Shown here: piece after piece, positions 1 to 8,145 of the stretch
Position numbering within the stretch: the first letter of the stretch is position 1
Layout: the number at the start of each line of letters is the position of its first letter
Source: an uncultured Pelagibacteraceae bacterium
GTDB lineage: Bacteria > Pseudomonadota > Alphaproteobacteria > Pelagibacterales > Pelagibacteraceae
Direction: 5' to 3'
Assembly: GCA_902594235.1 (NCBI GenBank)
Contig: CACJLJ010000003.1
Span: forward strand, 134,526-198,525
Length of the DNA: 64,000 bases
Translations under genes and position numbers: made by a program
Notes under the pieces: model-generated
Database searches by the model: none
Told to the model about the DNA's origin: nothing
The model's input: only the letters and a program-made list of their open reading frames with translations

Positions 1-1526
1 ACAACTGTTGGACTCCCAATATTTTTAGATGCTTTATCGTATGCAGCAAAAACTTTATGAGGATCATGACCCCCTCTATTTAGTCTCCAAATATCTTTAT
101 CTGAAAGGCTAGAAACTAATTCTTTAGTTTCTGGATATTTGCCAAAAAATTTTTCTCTTACATAGGCCCCGTCTCTTGCTTTCATTGCTTGATATTCACC
201 ATCAACTGTTTCATTCATTGTCTTTACTAAATGGCCTGTTTTATCATTTACTAATAATTGATCCCAATAAGAGCCCCATATCACCTTAATGACATTCCAT
301 CCTGCGCCCCTAAAAATTCCTTCTAATTCTTGAATGATTTTTCCATTACCTCGTACAGGTCCATCTAATCTCTGAAGGTTACAATTTATAACAAATATTA
401 GATTATCTAATTTTTCCCTCGCAGCTAAACCTATTGCTCCAAGAGACTCTGGTTCGTCCATTTCTCCATCTCCCAAAAATGCCCAAACCTTTCTTCCCTC
501 ATCTTTAATCAAACCTCTGTTAATTAAGTATTTCATATACCTAGCTTGATAAATAGCAAGCATTGGTCCCAAACCCATTGAAACAGTTGGAAATTGCCAA
601 AAGTTTGGCATCAACCATGGATGGGGGTATGAAGACAAGCCACCTGGTTTAACCTCTTGTCTAAAACTGTCTAATTGTTTTTCATTCAGTCTTCCCTCAA
701 GAAATGCTCTAGCATACATTCCAGGTGCACTGTGTCCTTGGAAATAAACTAAATCTCCTCCAAATTTATTATTTTTAGCCCTCCAAAAATGATTCATTCC
801 AACATCATATAAAGTAGCTGCAGAGGCAAAAGTTCCTATATGGCCTCCAAGTTCAGGAAATTTTTTATTTGCTCTTACTACCATTGCGGCAGCATTCCAT
901 CTTATTAAAGATCTTATTCTTCTCTCTATATTTTGATCACCACTTGATTTCTTTTCCTCACTTACAGGAATCGTGTTTATATATGGAGTGTTTTGTGTAT
1001 ATGGAATATTAGCTCCTTCCATGTATGCTTTATTAATTAATTCCTTGATTAAATAGTGAGCTCTCTGGTTTCCATCCTTTTCTATTACATCTGAAAGTGA
1101 TTCTAGCCACTCACTTGTCTCTAGAGGATCAATATCTCCCTCATCTACAACTTGTATTATTTCAGGTTTTTCTTTTTCTATTTTTTGAATTGGTTTTTTT
1201 TGCTCTTGAATTTTTTTTAGGGAGCTTTCTGCCTCTTTGATTAAATTCTCAGTATTTTTTGGAACATCTTGTGAAGAAGAATATTTTTGATCAACACTTG
1301 AAATATTTAAAATTAAATCACCCTTTGAAACTTTATCACCAACTTTTACAACTATAGACTCAATTTTACCTGAAAAAATTGAAGGTATTTCAACACTAGA
1401 TTTATCACTTTCTATGGTTATAACTGGGTCATTCTTTTTTATTTCTTGACCTTCTTTAACCAATAATTCAATTACCTCAACATTTTCAAAATCGCCAATG
1501 TCAGGAACTAATAATTTTTCAGTCAT
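1..1526 (-). CDS. aceE: pyruvate dehydrogenase E1 (homodimeric AceE type) with N-terminal lipoyl domain, 3' end outside window
   Basis: Thiamine-diphosphate E1 subunit that decarboxylates pyruvate and acetylates lipoyl groups in the pyruvate dehydrogenase complex. The 508 visible codons start at ATG 1524-1526 and run off the left edge. Residues 1-78 form a lipoyl domain with the lipoylation motif [10 protein letters not shown] (target Lys about 42). A charged linker of about 50 residues follows, and the AceE part starts near residue 130 ([12 protein letters not shown]). Typical AceE blocks are seen: [16 protein letters not shown], then the ThDP motif GDGEMDEPE near 353 and [10 protein letters not shown] near 381. 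Classical AceE has no lipoyl domain, since that normally sits on E2 or sometimes on E1-beta or E3, so this is a fusion. The reading frame is continuous across the junction. An upstream ATG is closed by an immediate stop, which supports the chosen start. Confidence 0.95.
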   Translation of the reverse strand, partial: MTEKLLVPDIGDFENVEVIELLVKEGQEIKKNDPVITIESDKSSVEIPSIFSGKIESIVVKVGDKVSKGDLILNISSVDQKYSSSQDVPKNTENLIKEAESSLKKIQEQKKPIQKIEKEKPEIIQVVDEGDIDPLETSEWLESLSDVIEKDGNQRAHYLIKELINKAYMEGANIPYTQNTPYINTIPVSEEKKSSGDQNIERRIRSLIRWNAAAMVVRANKKFPELGGHIGTFASAATLYDVGMNHFWRAKNNKFGGDLVYFQGHSAPGMYARAFLEGRLNEKQLDSFRQEVKPGGLSSYPHPWLMPNFWQFPTVSMGLGPMLAIYQARYMKYLINRGLIKDEGRKVWAFLGDGEMDEPESLGAIGLAAREKLDNLIFVINCNLQRLDGPVRGNGKIIQELEGIFRGAGWNVIKVIWGSYWDQLLVNDKTGHLVKTMNETVDGEYQAMKARDGAYVREKFFGKYPETKELVSSLSDKDIWRLNRGGHDPHKVFAAYDKASKNIGSPTV

Positions 1527-1621
1527 TTTTCATGTTTTATACACTATAAAAAAGTTGTTAATTGCAAATCTTAACACATTCTGCTCAATTTTTTGACACT
1601 CTTTACCTACATGCTTCAAAA

Positions 1622-1738
1622 ATGATTAAAAAGTTATTAAAAACACTCATTCAACCAAAAGTTAGCACCTATACAGATGCTAAAATATGGATACAAAAAA
1701 TTTTGTTAGAAGAGAAATACGGAAAAATTAATTCTTAA
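1622..1738 (+). CDS. possible 38-residue protein
   Basis: A short ORF in the gap between the divergently placed start of aceE and the 3' end of the thiolase gene. It reads from ATG to TAA and overlaps the thiolase stop by 4 bases on the other strand. The peptide begins MIKKLLKTLIQP, has a Trp-Ile-Gln segment and ends in a charged tail. No Shine-Dalgarno sequence is visible and I do not recognise a family. It is reported because it fills most of an otherwise empty gap in a very compact genome; it may be chance. Confidence 0.3.
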   Translation: MIKKLLKTLIQPKVSTYTDAKIWIQKILLEEKYGKINS

Positions 1739-2910
1739 ATTCTCTCTACACATAAAGCTATACCCATACCCCCACCAATGCAAAGTGTTGCACAACCTTT
1801 ATTTTTTTTTTGTCTTTTCATTTCATGTATCAAAGTTACAAGTATTCTTGCTCCTGAAGCACCGATAGGATGACCAAGAGCTATGGCTCCACCATTAACG
1901 TTTACTTTATTTTGATCAATGCCTAATTCACGTATTACTGCAATACTTTGAGATGCAAATGCTTCATTAATTTCGAATAAATCAATTTCATCTAAATTCC
2001 ATTTTGCTTTTTTACTTGCTTCACGAACAGCCTCAATAGGTCCTAAACCCATCAAAGATGGATCTACTCCAACAGAAGACCAAGATACAATTTTTACTAA
2101 TGGTTTTATCGATTTTTTTTCTGCTTCCTCTAATGAGGTTAACAATAAAGCTGCAGCTCCATCGTTAATTCCTGAGGAATTCCCTGGTGTAATAGTTCCA
2201 TTATCTTGAAAAACAGTTTTTAATTTTTTTAAATCCGTCATTTTTAATCCGATTCTTGGATGTTCGTCTGCATCTAAAATGTTCCCGTGATGATTTATTT
2301 TTATCAACTCTTCATTAAATTTATTATTAATGATAGCTAATTCTGTTTTTTTTTGTGATTTTAAAGCAAAATCATCTTGCTCTTGTCTTGTTATATTAAA
2401 CTTTTTTGCAACATTTTCTGCTGTTACACCCATATGATAATCATTGAATGCATCTATTAATCCATCATTAACCATAGTATCTAATAATTTGTCTTCTGAT
2501 ATTTTTTTTTCATCTCTATAAAAAATTGAATGTGGAGCTAAAGACATACTTTCTTGACCTCCTGCGATTACATTATTTGACTCTCCTAATTTGATTGATT
2601 GATAACCTGATATTACTGCTCTAAGTCCAGACCCACATACTTGGTTAATTATATGGGCTGGTTTTGAAATTGGTATACCGGCATTGATTGCGGCTTGTCT
2701 TGCAGGATTTTGACCAGTACCTGCGGTTAATACTTGGCCCATTATTACTTCGTCAATCTCTTCGTTGACAAATTTAGATTTTTTTAAAACTTCTTTAATA
2801 ACTATAGATCCAAGTTGATCAGATTTGATATTTTTTAATGAACCTCTATATTTTCCTATTGGTGTTCTAATTGCACTAACAATTACCACTTCTTTTGATT
2901 TATTAATCAT
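1735..2910 (-). CDS. atoB: acetyl-CoA acetyltransferase (thiolase)
   Basis: Biosynthetic-type thiolase that condenses two acetyl-CoA to acetoacetyl-CoA, or cleaves it, in the cytosol. The 391-residue length is normal for the family. The nucleophile Cys92 sits in NQVCGSGLRA, the catalytic His347 in ALGHPIGASGAR, and the second Cys377 in CIGGGMGIAL. The gene is monocistronic here, with tRNA-Arg downstream of its start on the other strand. PHA genes are not visible, so fatty-acid or ketone-body metabolism is as likely a role as polymer synthesis; phaA would be an equivalent name. Confidence 0.93.
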   Translation of the reverse strand: MINKSKEVVIVSAIRTPIGKYRGSLKNIKSDQLGSIVIKEVLKKSKFVNEEIDEVIMGQVLTAGTGQNPARQAAINAGIPISKPAHIINQVCGSGLRAVISGYQSIKLGESNNVIAGGQESMSLAPHSIFYRDEKKISEDKLLDTMVNDGLIDAFNDYHMGVTAENVAKKFNITRQEQDDFALKSQKKTELAIINNKFNEELIKINHHGNILDADEHPRIGLKMTDLKKLKTVFQDNGTITPGNSSGINDGAAALLLTSLEEAEKKSIKPLVKIVSWSSVGVDPSLMGLGPIEAVREASKKAKWNLDEIDLFEINEAFASQSIAVIRELGIDQNKVNVNGGAIALGHPIGASGARILVTLIHEMKRQKKNKGCATLCIGGGMGIALCVERI

Positions 2911-2983
2911 AAAATTTTAAATTTGTCTTATCATTAAAATACACTAAAATTTGGTATACTATAATTAAATAAAAATTAAAAAT

Positions 2984-3060
2984 GCGCCTGTAGCTCAATT
3001 GGATAGAGCGCTTGGCTACGGACCAGGAGGTTCTGGGTTCGACTCCTAGCAGGCGCACCA
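2984..3060 (+). tRNA. tRNA-Arg (anticodon ACG)
   Basis: A 77-nt cloverleaf with acceptor GCGCCTG pairing to CAGGCGC, then discriminator A and encoded CCA. The anticodon arm is CTTGG-CTACGGA-CCAGG, which gives ACG (read as ICG for CGN codons). The T arm is CTGGG-TTCGACT-CCTAG with one wobble pair. A -10-like TATACT lies at 2955-2960, 23 bases before the gene, the same arrangement as in front of the disrupted tRNA-Leu. Confidence 0.97.
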
Positions 3061-3073
3061 AAAAAGGATTTGT

Positions 3074-3172
3074 ATGTTTAAATGGTTTATAAAAGCTTCT
3101 CTTCAAATGTCAGTCATATATTTCTTTATAATCATATTTATAATTTTATTAATTTTAACTTTTGTACTATAA
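3074..3172 (+). CDS. possible 32-residue single-pass membrane peptide
   Basis: Short ORF 13 bases behind tRNA-Arg. It has an A-rich AAAAAGGA Shine-Dalgarno-like stretch 5 bases ahead of its ATG, and its stop lies 7 bases before the thioesterase start. The product starts MFKWFIKAS and is then almost wholly Ile/Leu/Phe/Val, which makes one transmembrane helix. I recognise no family. The spacing suggests it is translated from the same message as the thioesterase, or as the trailer of the tRNA transcript. Confidence 0.4.
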   Translation: MFKWFIKASLQMSVIYFFIIIFIILLILTFVL

Positions 3173-3179
3173 AAAAATA

Positions 3180-3605
3180 ATGTCTGACAAATTTACACAA
3201 ATTAGCTTAAAACCTGGTTTTATGAAACACAATGGAGGTGTTTTATTTAGAAATATATCAGAAACAGAATATGAATTTAAATCTATTATTTCTGAAAATC
3301 ATTTAAATGCTGCTGGTATTACTCATGGAGGATATTTGTCGGCTTTAGTGGATGCTGGTGCTGGCACAGCAGCTCATCGTTCTGCAGATAACGCTCCTTG
3401 TGTAACAATTTCATTAGACCTAAAATTTATTGGAACATCAAAACTAGGGGATGAGATAGTTGGTAACGTAAAAATTTTAAAAAAAACGAAAACATTAGTA
3501 TTCTTATTCTGTGAATTAAAATGTAATGATAAAATTATAACATCTGCGTCTGGTGTTTGGAAAATTTTAAAAGTTAAGCCATCAGATTTAGGTCCTGGCG
3601 GTTAA
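3180..3605 (+). CDS. PaaI/YdiI-type hotdog thioesterase
   Basis: A 141-residue hotdog-fold acyl-CoA thioesterase. The family motif is seen as AAGITHGGYLSALVDAGAG, where HGG-x8-D matches the PaaI/YdiI active site, followed by the central strands TISLDLKFIGTSKLGD. An in-frame TTG at 3162 lies upstream, but ATG 3180 gives the usual family N terminus. Substrate is not predictable; in this family it ranges from phenylacetyl-CoA to 1,4-dihydroxy-2-naphthoyl-CoA and general housekeeping acyl-CoAs. The 173 bases after it, up to the helicase gene, show no convincing gene. Confidence 0.85.
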   Translation: MSDKFTQISLKPGFMKHNGGVLFRNISETEYEFKSIISENHLNAAGITHGGYLSALVDAGAGTAAHRSADNAPCVTISLDLKFIGTSKLGDEIVGNVKILKKTKTLVFLFCELKCNDKIITSASGVWKILKVKPSDLGPGG

Positions 3606-3778
3606 CTAGTGCCTCTAAGATTTATTATTATAAAAATTTATTTAATTGTGTTAAACTTCATTAAGTAATTTAAAATGAGAACTTTTTATCCTCTGATTCG
3701 GTCATGTTTTAGTCTATTTTTGTTCTTTAGAGCTAACAACATCTGGTAGGTAAAAAAAAAAATATACCAAAGATAGAA

Positions 3779-6253
3779 ATGAGTAAAAATAAAATTACAG
3801 CTGTTCTTGGTCCAACTAATACAGGAAAAACTCATTTAGCAATTGAAACTATGTTGTCTTTTGACAGTGGTATGATTGGTTTTCCTTTAAGATTATTAGC
3901 TCGAGAGGTTTATGACAAAGTAATTAAAAAAGTTGGTACAGAAAAAGTTGCATTAATTACTGGTGAAGAAAAAATAATTCCTTCTAATTCAAAATATTTC
4001 CTTTGCACAGTTGAATCAATGCCAATCGATAAAGAACTAGATTTTGTTGCAGTTGACGAAATTCAAATGTGTGCAGATCATGAACGTGGACATATCTTCA
4101 CTGATAGATTGCTTAATATGAGAGGAAATAAATTAACAATGTTTATGGGCTCAAATACAATAAAAAAGATTATATCTAAACTTGAAGAGGATTTAGAGTT
4201 TATTAATAGAGATAGATTATCCAAACTTTCATACACTGGTTACAAAAAAATTTCTAGAATAGATAGAAAAACAGCAGTAATTGCATTTTCAGCTGAAGAA
4301 GTATATGCAATTGCAGAACTGATAAGAAGACAAAAGGGTGGAGCAGCTATAGTCATGGGTTCTTTAAGTCCAAAAACAAGAAATGCACAAGTGGAACTAT
4401 ATCAATCAGGAGATGTTGATTTTTTAGTTGCTACAGATGCAATAGGCATGGGTATTAATATGGATTTAAATCATGTTTACTTTTCAAAATTAAAAAAATT
4501 TGATGGAAAAAAATCCAGAAGATTAAATTTATCAGAAATTGGCCAAATTGCAGGGCGTGCGGGAAGATACTTAAATAATGGTTATTTTGGTATTACTGGT
4601 GAGTGTAAAGATTTAAATGCAGAAGAAGTTGATTTGTTGGAAAATCATAAATTTGGAGATATTCAATTTTTATTTTGGAGAAATTCCAATTTAAATTTTA
4701 ATAATCCACAAACACTCATTAAGTCATTAGATGAGAAACCAAATAAAGATTGGCTTAGAAAGATACATGAATGTGAAGATGAAAAAGCACTGAAATTTTT
4801 TTTACGAGATAAAAATTTTGAAAATATTAAGTTTGATAAAAAAAAATTAAATTTATTATGGGAATGTTGTCAAATTCCAGATTTTGTAAAAAAAACTTAT
4901 GGAAATCATTATGAGGTAATAAGTAATGTATTTAAATTTTTAAATAGCGAAAAAGGTAAAATTACCGATGATTACATGCGCCTACAACTAATAAAATTAG
5001 ATAAAATGGAAGGAAACGTCGATTCATTGTCGAATAGAATTGCAAATGTTAGAACTTGGTCTTATGTTTCAAATAAAAATAATTGGATAGAAAACCAAAA
5101 TTACTGGATAGAAAAAACTAAAATATTAGAAGATAAACTTTCAGATAGACTTCATGAAGAACTTACTAAAACTTTTATCGATAAGCGAGCCAGCGTACTT
5201 GCAAGAGGATTAAAACAAGAAATGAAATTTAATACTAAAATTTCTACAGACAATAAGGTTCTAATTGATGAACAATATATTGGAAAAATAAATGGTCTAA
5301 AGTTGGAATTAGATTTAAAGAAGGGTGCTCCTGAAACTGATATTAAATCTCTTAAAAAAGCAGCAAGACAAACAATAGGTCCAGAGTTAGAAAAAAGGAT
5401 TCAAACAATAATTGACACTGGGCTAATCGAGTTAAATGATAATTTCAAAATTTATTGGAATAAAGCTGTAATAGGCAAACTAACTTCTGGAAGAGATTAT
5501 CTGAATCCAAATATCGAGCTTATTGTTGATGACATGTTAGAACAACCTCAAAAAAAGAGATTGCTTAATTTTTTGGAAAAGTGGCTTAAAAATAAAATTG
5601 ACACAATTCTAGAAAGTCTCATTAAATTGAAAGATTTGAAAGAAAAAAATTCATCAATAAAAGCTCTAGCTTTTCAACTTTACGAAAATAATGGTGTTAT
5701 CAAAAGAGAAAAAGTTTCTGAATATTTAAAAAATCTTGGACAAAATGAAAGAAAAGTTCTTAGAGAACTTGGAGTAAAATTTGGTAGATACCATATTTTT
5801 TTACACAGGCTGATTAAACCAGAGCCTGTGTCCTTAAGAACCTTGCTTTGGAAGAATTTTCATCAAAAATACTATGATCTAAAACCTCCAACTTTTGGGT
5901 TAAATTTTTTGAATGACAAAAATTTAAAAAATAAAAATTTTATGCTGTTATGTGGATTTGAAAAATTTGATAATTTTTTTGTAAGGATTGATATTCTAGA
6001 GAGACTATTCATTCAAATAATAAATTCAAATTTAAATAAAGAGACAAAAATGACGCCAGAAATGTTAAATTTATTAGGTTGTAATAAAGAAAATTTTATC
6101 AAATTGATAAAGTGCATGAGTTATAAAATTAAGGAAACAAAAAATGAAATTTTTTTTACTTATTCACCTATCAAGAAAACTAGAAAATCTTTTCCCAAAA
6201 AAAATATTAAAGAAAATCCATTTGGAGTCTTAAAAAATTTAAATCTAAAATAA
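3779..6253 (+). CDS. SUV3-like ATP-dependent RNA helicase
   Basis: An 824-residue superfamily 2 helicase of the mitochondrial SUV3 type, found in alphaproteobacteria. Walker A is GPTNTGKT at residues 11-18, directly at the N terminus. The DEAH-like box is VDEIQMCADHERGH near residue 91. Helicase motifs V/VI are seen as ATDAIGMGIN and QIAGRAGRY. After about residue 330 comes a long Lys/Asn-rich C-terminal region typical of the bacterial proteins. In mitochondria SUV3 works with PNPase in RNA turnover, and a Pnp gene lies elsewhere in this window; a similar job here is inference. It starts a run of four same-strand genes ending in carD. Confidence 0.9.
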   Translation: MSKNKITAVLGPTNTGKTHLAIETMLSFDSGMIGFPLRLLAREVYDKVIKKVGTEKVALITGEEKIIPSNSKYFLCTVESMPIDKELDFVAVDEIQMCADHERGHIFTDRLLNMRGNKLTMFMGSNTIKKIISKLEEDLEFINRDRLSKLSYTGYKKISRIDRKTAVIAFSAEEVYAIAELIRRQKGGAAIVMGSLSPKTRNAQVELYQSGDVDFLVATDAIGMGINMDLNHVYFSKLKKFDGKKSRRLNLSEIGQIAGRAGRYLNNGYFGITGECKDLNAEEVDLLENHKFGDIQFLFWRNSNLNFNNPQTLIKSLDEKPNKDWLRKIHECEDEKALKFFLRDKNFENIKFDKKKLNLLWECCQIPDFVKKTYGNHYEVISNVFKFLNSEKGKITDDYMRLQLIKLDKMEGNVDSLSNRIANVRTWSYVSNKNNWIENQNYWIEKTKILEDKLSDRLHEELTKTFIDKRASVLARGLKQEMKFNTKISTDNKVLIDEQYIGKINGLKLELDLKKGAPETDIKSLKKAARQTIGPELEKRIQTIIDTGLIELNDNFKIYWNKAVIGKLTSGRDYLNPNIELIVDDMLEQPQKKRLLNFLEKWLKNKIDTILESLIKLKDLKEKNSSIKALAFQLYENNGVIKREKVSEYLKNLGQNERKVLRELGVKFGRYHIFLHRLIKPEPVSLRTLLWKNFHQKYYDLKPPTFGLNFLNDKNLKNKNFMLLCGFEKFDNFFVRIDILERLFIQIINSNLNKETKMTPEMLNLLGCNKENFIKLIKCMSYKIKETKNEIFFTYSPIKKTRKSFPKKNIKENPFGVLKNLNLK

Positions 6254-6258
6254 ATTTT

Positions 6259-6672
6259 ATGTTTTTTAAAAAGAAAATTAACAGTAATGAAAATGAAAAT
6301 TATATTAAAATTACCGCATTATTAATACATGCGGCTAAAATTGACGAAAATTACTCCATCAAAGAAGAGGAAATTATAAAAAAAACATTAATTAAAATGA
6401 ATGTAAAAAGTAACGATTTAGAAAGCATAATTAATAAAGGTAAAAAAATGGAAGAAAATTCTAATCAAATTTTAGAATTTACTAAAGAAGTAAAAAATAT
6501 GAATAAAGAAAATAAGATAAAGATAATTGAGGCTTTATGGCAAATTATTTATTCTAATAATGATGCTGATATATACGAAACAAACTTAATGAGACGACTT
6601 GCAGGATTATTATATATTGACAATAAAACAATGGGAGATATCAAGGAGAAAATTAAAAAACAAATTTCTTGA
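6259..6672 (+). CDS. TerB-like domain protein
   Basis: A 137-residue all-helical acidic/lysine-rich protein matching the TerB-like (COG4103) fold: [20 protein letters not shown] at the start, with D/E residues for a possible metal site, and a second similar helical block around [20 protein letters not shown]. TerB-like proteins of this kind are widespread and functionally uncharacterised; tellurite resistance should not be assumed. It sits 5 bases after the helicase, and its TGA overlaps the ferredoxin ATG by one base (TGATG), so the two are probably translationally coupled. Confidence 0.75.
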   Translation: MFFKKKINSNENENYIKITALLIHAAKIDENYSIKEEEIIKKTLIKMNVKSNDLESIINKGKKMEENSNQILEFTKEVKNMNKENKIKIIEALWQIIYSNNDADIYETNLMRRLAGLLYIDNKTMGDIKEKIKKQIS

Positions 6673-6998
6673 TGACTTATCTAGTAAACGACAAATGTAT
6701 AAAATGTAAATTAATGGATTGTGTTGAGGTATGCCCGGTAGATTGCTTTTACGAAGGTAAAAATATGCTTGTAATTAAACCTGATGAGTGTATAGATTGT
6801 GGCGTTTGCGAGCCAGAGTGCCCGATTGATGCAATTACTGCAGATACAGAACCTGGGAGTGAAAAATGGTTAGAGATCAATAAGAAATATTCTGAAATCT
6901 GGCCTAACATAAATGTAAAAAAAGATCCTCCTGCGGATCATGAAAAGTATAAAGATGAAAAAAATAAATTTGAAAAATATTTTAAAGAAAACATTTAA
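6672..6998 (+). CDS. fdxA: 7Fe-type ferredoxin (FdxA)
   Basis: A 108-residue low-potential ferredoxin that carries electrons on two iron-sulfur clusters. Cysteines are arranged as [17 protein letters not shown] and [12 protein letters not shown], the pattern of Azotobacter-type ferredoxin I with a [3Fe-4S] and a [4Fe-4S] cluster. The C-terminal tail ([17 protein letters not shown]) is also characteristic. ATG 6672 is preferred over the TTG one codon earlier because it overlaps the upstream stop. The adjacent carD gene overlaps its 3' end, a pairing common in alphaproteobacteria. Confidence 0.93.
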   Translation: MTYLVNDKCIKCKLMDCVEVCPVDCFYEGKNMLVIKPDECIDCGVCEPECPIDAITADTEPGSEKWLEINKKYSEIWPNINVKKDPPADHEKYKDEKNKFEKYFKENI

Positions 6999-7809
6999 AA
7001 GAAAAAGTAAAAAGAAAGTTAAAAAAGCATTAAAGAAAAAAAAATTTAAAACTAAAAAATTATTACCCAAAAATTTAAAAAAGACATCTAAATCTAAATT
7101 AAAAAAGCAAACAAAAATCGAAAATAAAAGTTCAAATACTAAACAAGATACTTTAAGAATTTCAAAAAGTAACGAAATAAAACCTGAAATAAAAAAAGTT
7201 AAAAAACAAGATACTGAAAAAAGAGAATACAAAATAAAAGATCATGTCGTATATCCTAAACACGGAGTTGGACAAATTACAGAATTTAAAAAAATTAACA
7301 TTGGTGGAATCGATGTCGAAACATACGTGATTAAATTTGATAAAGATAAAGCTAACGGAATGGTGCCTGTAAATAAACAATCACATCTTAGACCTTTAGC
7401 GACAATTAATCAGGTTAATAAATGTATTTCTATTTTAAAGAGTAAACCAAAAATTAAAAGATCAATGTGGAGTAGGAGAGCTCAAGAATACGAGGCAAAA
7501 ATATCCTCTGGTAAAATCTATGAGCTTGCCGAAGTGGTAAGGGACTTAAACAAAGGTGATGATTTGATGGTTGATCAATCATATAGCGAAAGACAATTAT
7601 TTGAAAAAGCCTACGAAAGAATTCTTTCAGAATTTAGGGTAATTTTAAATATTTCTTTAGAGGATACACAAAAAAAATTGGATAAAGCTCTCAAGAGAAA
7701 CCTTGAAAATCAAACCAAAACTCCTCAACCAACAAATCCAAAATCACCCTCTACAGATATACAAGAAGAAGATAGTTTATCTGAAAGTGAAGAAACTTTA
7801 GAGGAATAA
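6940..7809 (+). CDS. carD: CarD/CdnL-family RNA polymerase-binding regulator with lysine-rich N-terminal tail
   Basis: CarD-family proteins bind RNA polymerase beta and stabilise promoter open complexes. The CarD core starts near residue 96 ([17 protein letters not shown]) and runs through a helical C-terminal domain ([20 protein letters not shown]). Alphaproteobacterial relatives are usually about 170-190 residues; this one is 289 because of an N-terminal extension in which 28 of the first 57 residues are Lys, plus an acidic C-terminal tail. Starts at 6940 and 6955 are both possible; either overlaps the ferredoxin 3' end and keeps most of the tail. The lysine tail resembles histone H1 C-terminal domains in composition and could bind DNA; that is inference. 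Confidence 0.9.
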   Translation: MKSIKMKKINLKNILKKTFKRKSKKKVKKALKKKKFKTKKLLPKNLKKTSKSKLKKQTKIENKSSNTKQDTLRISKSNEIKPEIKKVKKQDTEKREYKIKDHVVYPKHGVGQITEFKKINIGGIDVETYVIKFDKDKANGMVPVNKQSHLRPLATINQVNKCISILKSKPKIKRSMWSRRAQEYEAKISSGKIYELAEVVRDLNKGDDLMVDQSYSERQLFEKAYERILSEFRVILNISLEDTQKKLDKALKRNLENQTKTPQPTNPKSPSTDIQEEDSLSESEETLEE

Positions 7810-7811
7810 AA

Positions 7812-7850
7812 AAAAACGCCTCCCACACAAAAGTTATGAGAAGCGTTTTT
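7812..7850. terminator. bidirectional rho-independent terminator
   Basis: AAAAACGC at the left pairs with GCGTTTTT at the right around a 23-base middle that adds a few more pairs (TC with GA). A-tract on one side and T-tract on the other allow termination in both directions: carD from the left and the small basic gene from the right. Confidence 0.75.
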
Positions 7851-7869
7851 AATAAAGAATACTAAGTAA

Positions 7870-7947
7870 TTATCTTCTTCTTCTTTTCTTAGCTTTTTTC
7901 TTAGCTTTTTTCTTAGCCTTCTTTGCTTTTTTTCTTCTCTTAGGCAT
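7870..7947 (-). CDS. 25-residue ultra-basic protein
   Basis: A tiny gene on the minus strand in the 336-base gap between carD and fadD. It has a strong Shine-Dalgarno sequence (AAGGGAG, about 8 bases before ATG), unusual for this window. The product starts MPKRRKKAKKAKKK, continues with AKKK repeats and ends in RRRR: 13 Lys, 6 Arg, 4 Ala, one Met and one Pro. It must bind nucleic acid or other polyanions; composition recalls histone tails, protamines and ribosomal extensions. The good ribosome site, own terminator and palindromic leader argue that it is expressed. I know no named family. Confidence 0.7.
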   Translation of the reverse strand: MPKRRKKAKKAKKKAKKKAKKRRRR

Positions 7948-7970
7948 CTTTAGCTCCCTTTTTAGTTAAA

Positions 7971-7987
7971 CGAATCAATTTGATTCG
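7971..7987. promoter_or_regulatory. perfect 17-bp palindrome in the leader of the basic-peptide gene
   Basis: CGAATCAA-T-TTGATTCG, an 8-bp perfect inverted repeat with one central base, lying 24-40 bases upstream of the ATG of the 25-residue protein. It could be an operator for a dimeric regulator or a hairpin in the 5' leader. The rest of the gap (7988-8145) is A+T-rich with nothing recognisable. Confidence 0.5.
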
Positions 7988-8145
7988 CTGTTATGTTATT
8001 TTTATTTTTTTATACACGTTATGTCAATTCTTTAATTAAAGTTAAGATTTTCAAAAATAAATTTAAAATAAAATAAAATTTTTATAATTTAAAAGTGTAA
8101 AAAAGTTAATGTTTACGCGCTTTATAATCAAATATTTTTGTTAAA

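Noticed and set aside
2903-3106. 67-residue minus-strand ORF across tRNA-Arg
   Set aside because: It runs through the whole tRNA antisense; its only conserved-looking stretch is tRNA sequence read as protein.
3675-3749. 24-codon ORF between the thioesterase and helicase genes
   Set aside because: No ribosome site, no recognisable composition and too short in an A/T-rich spacer.
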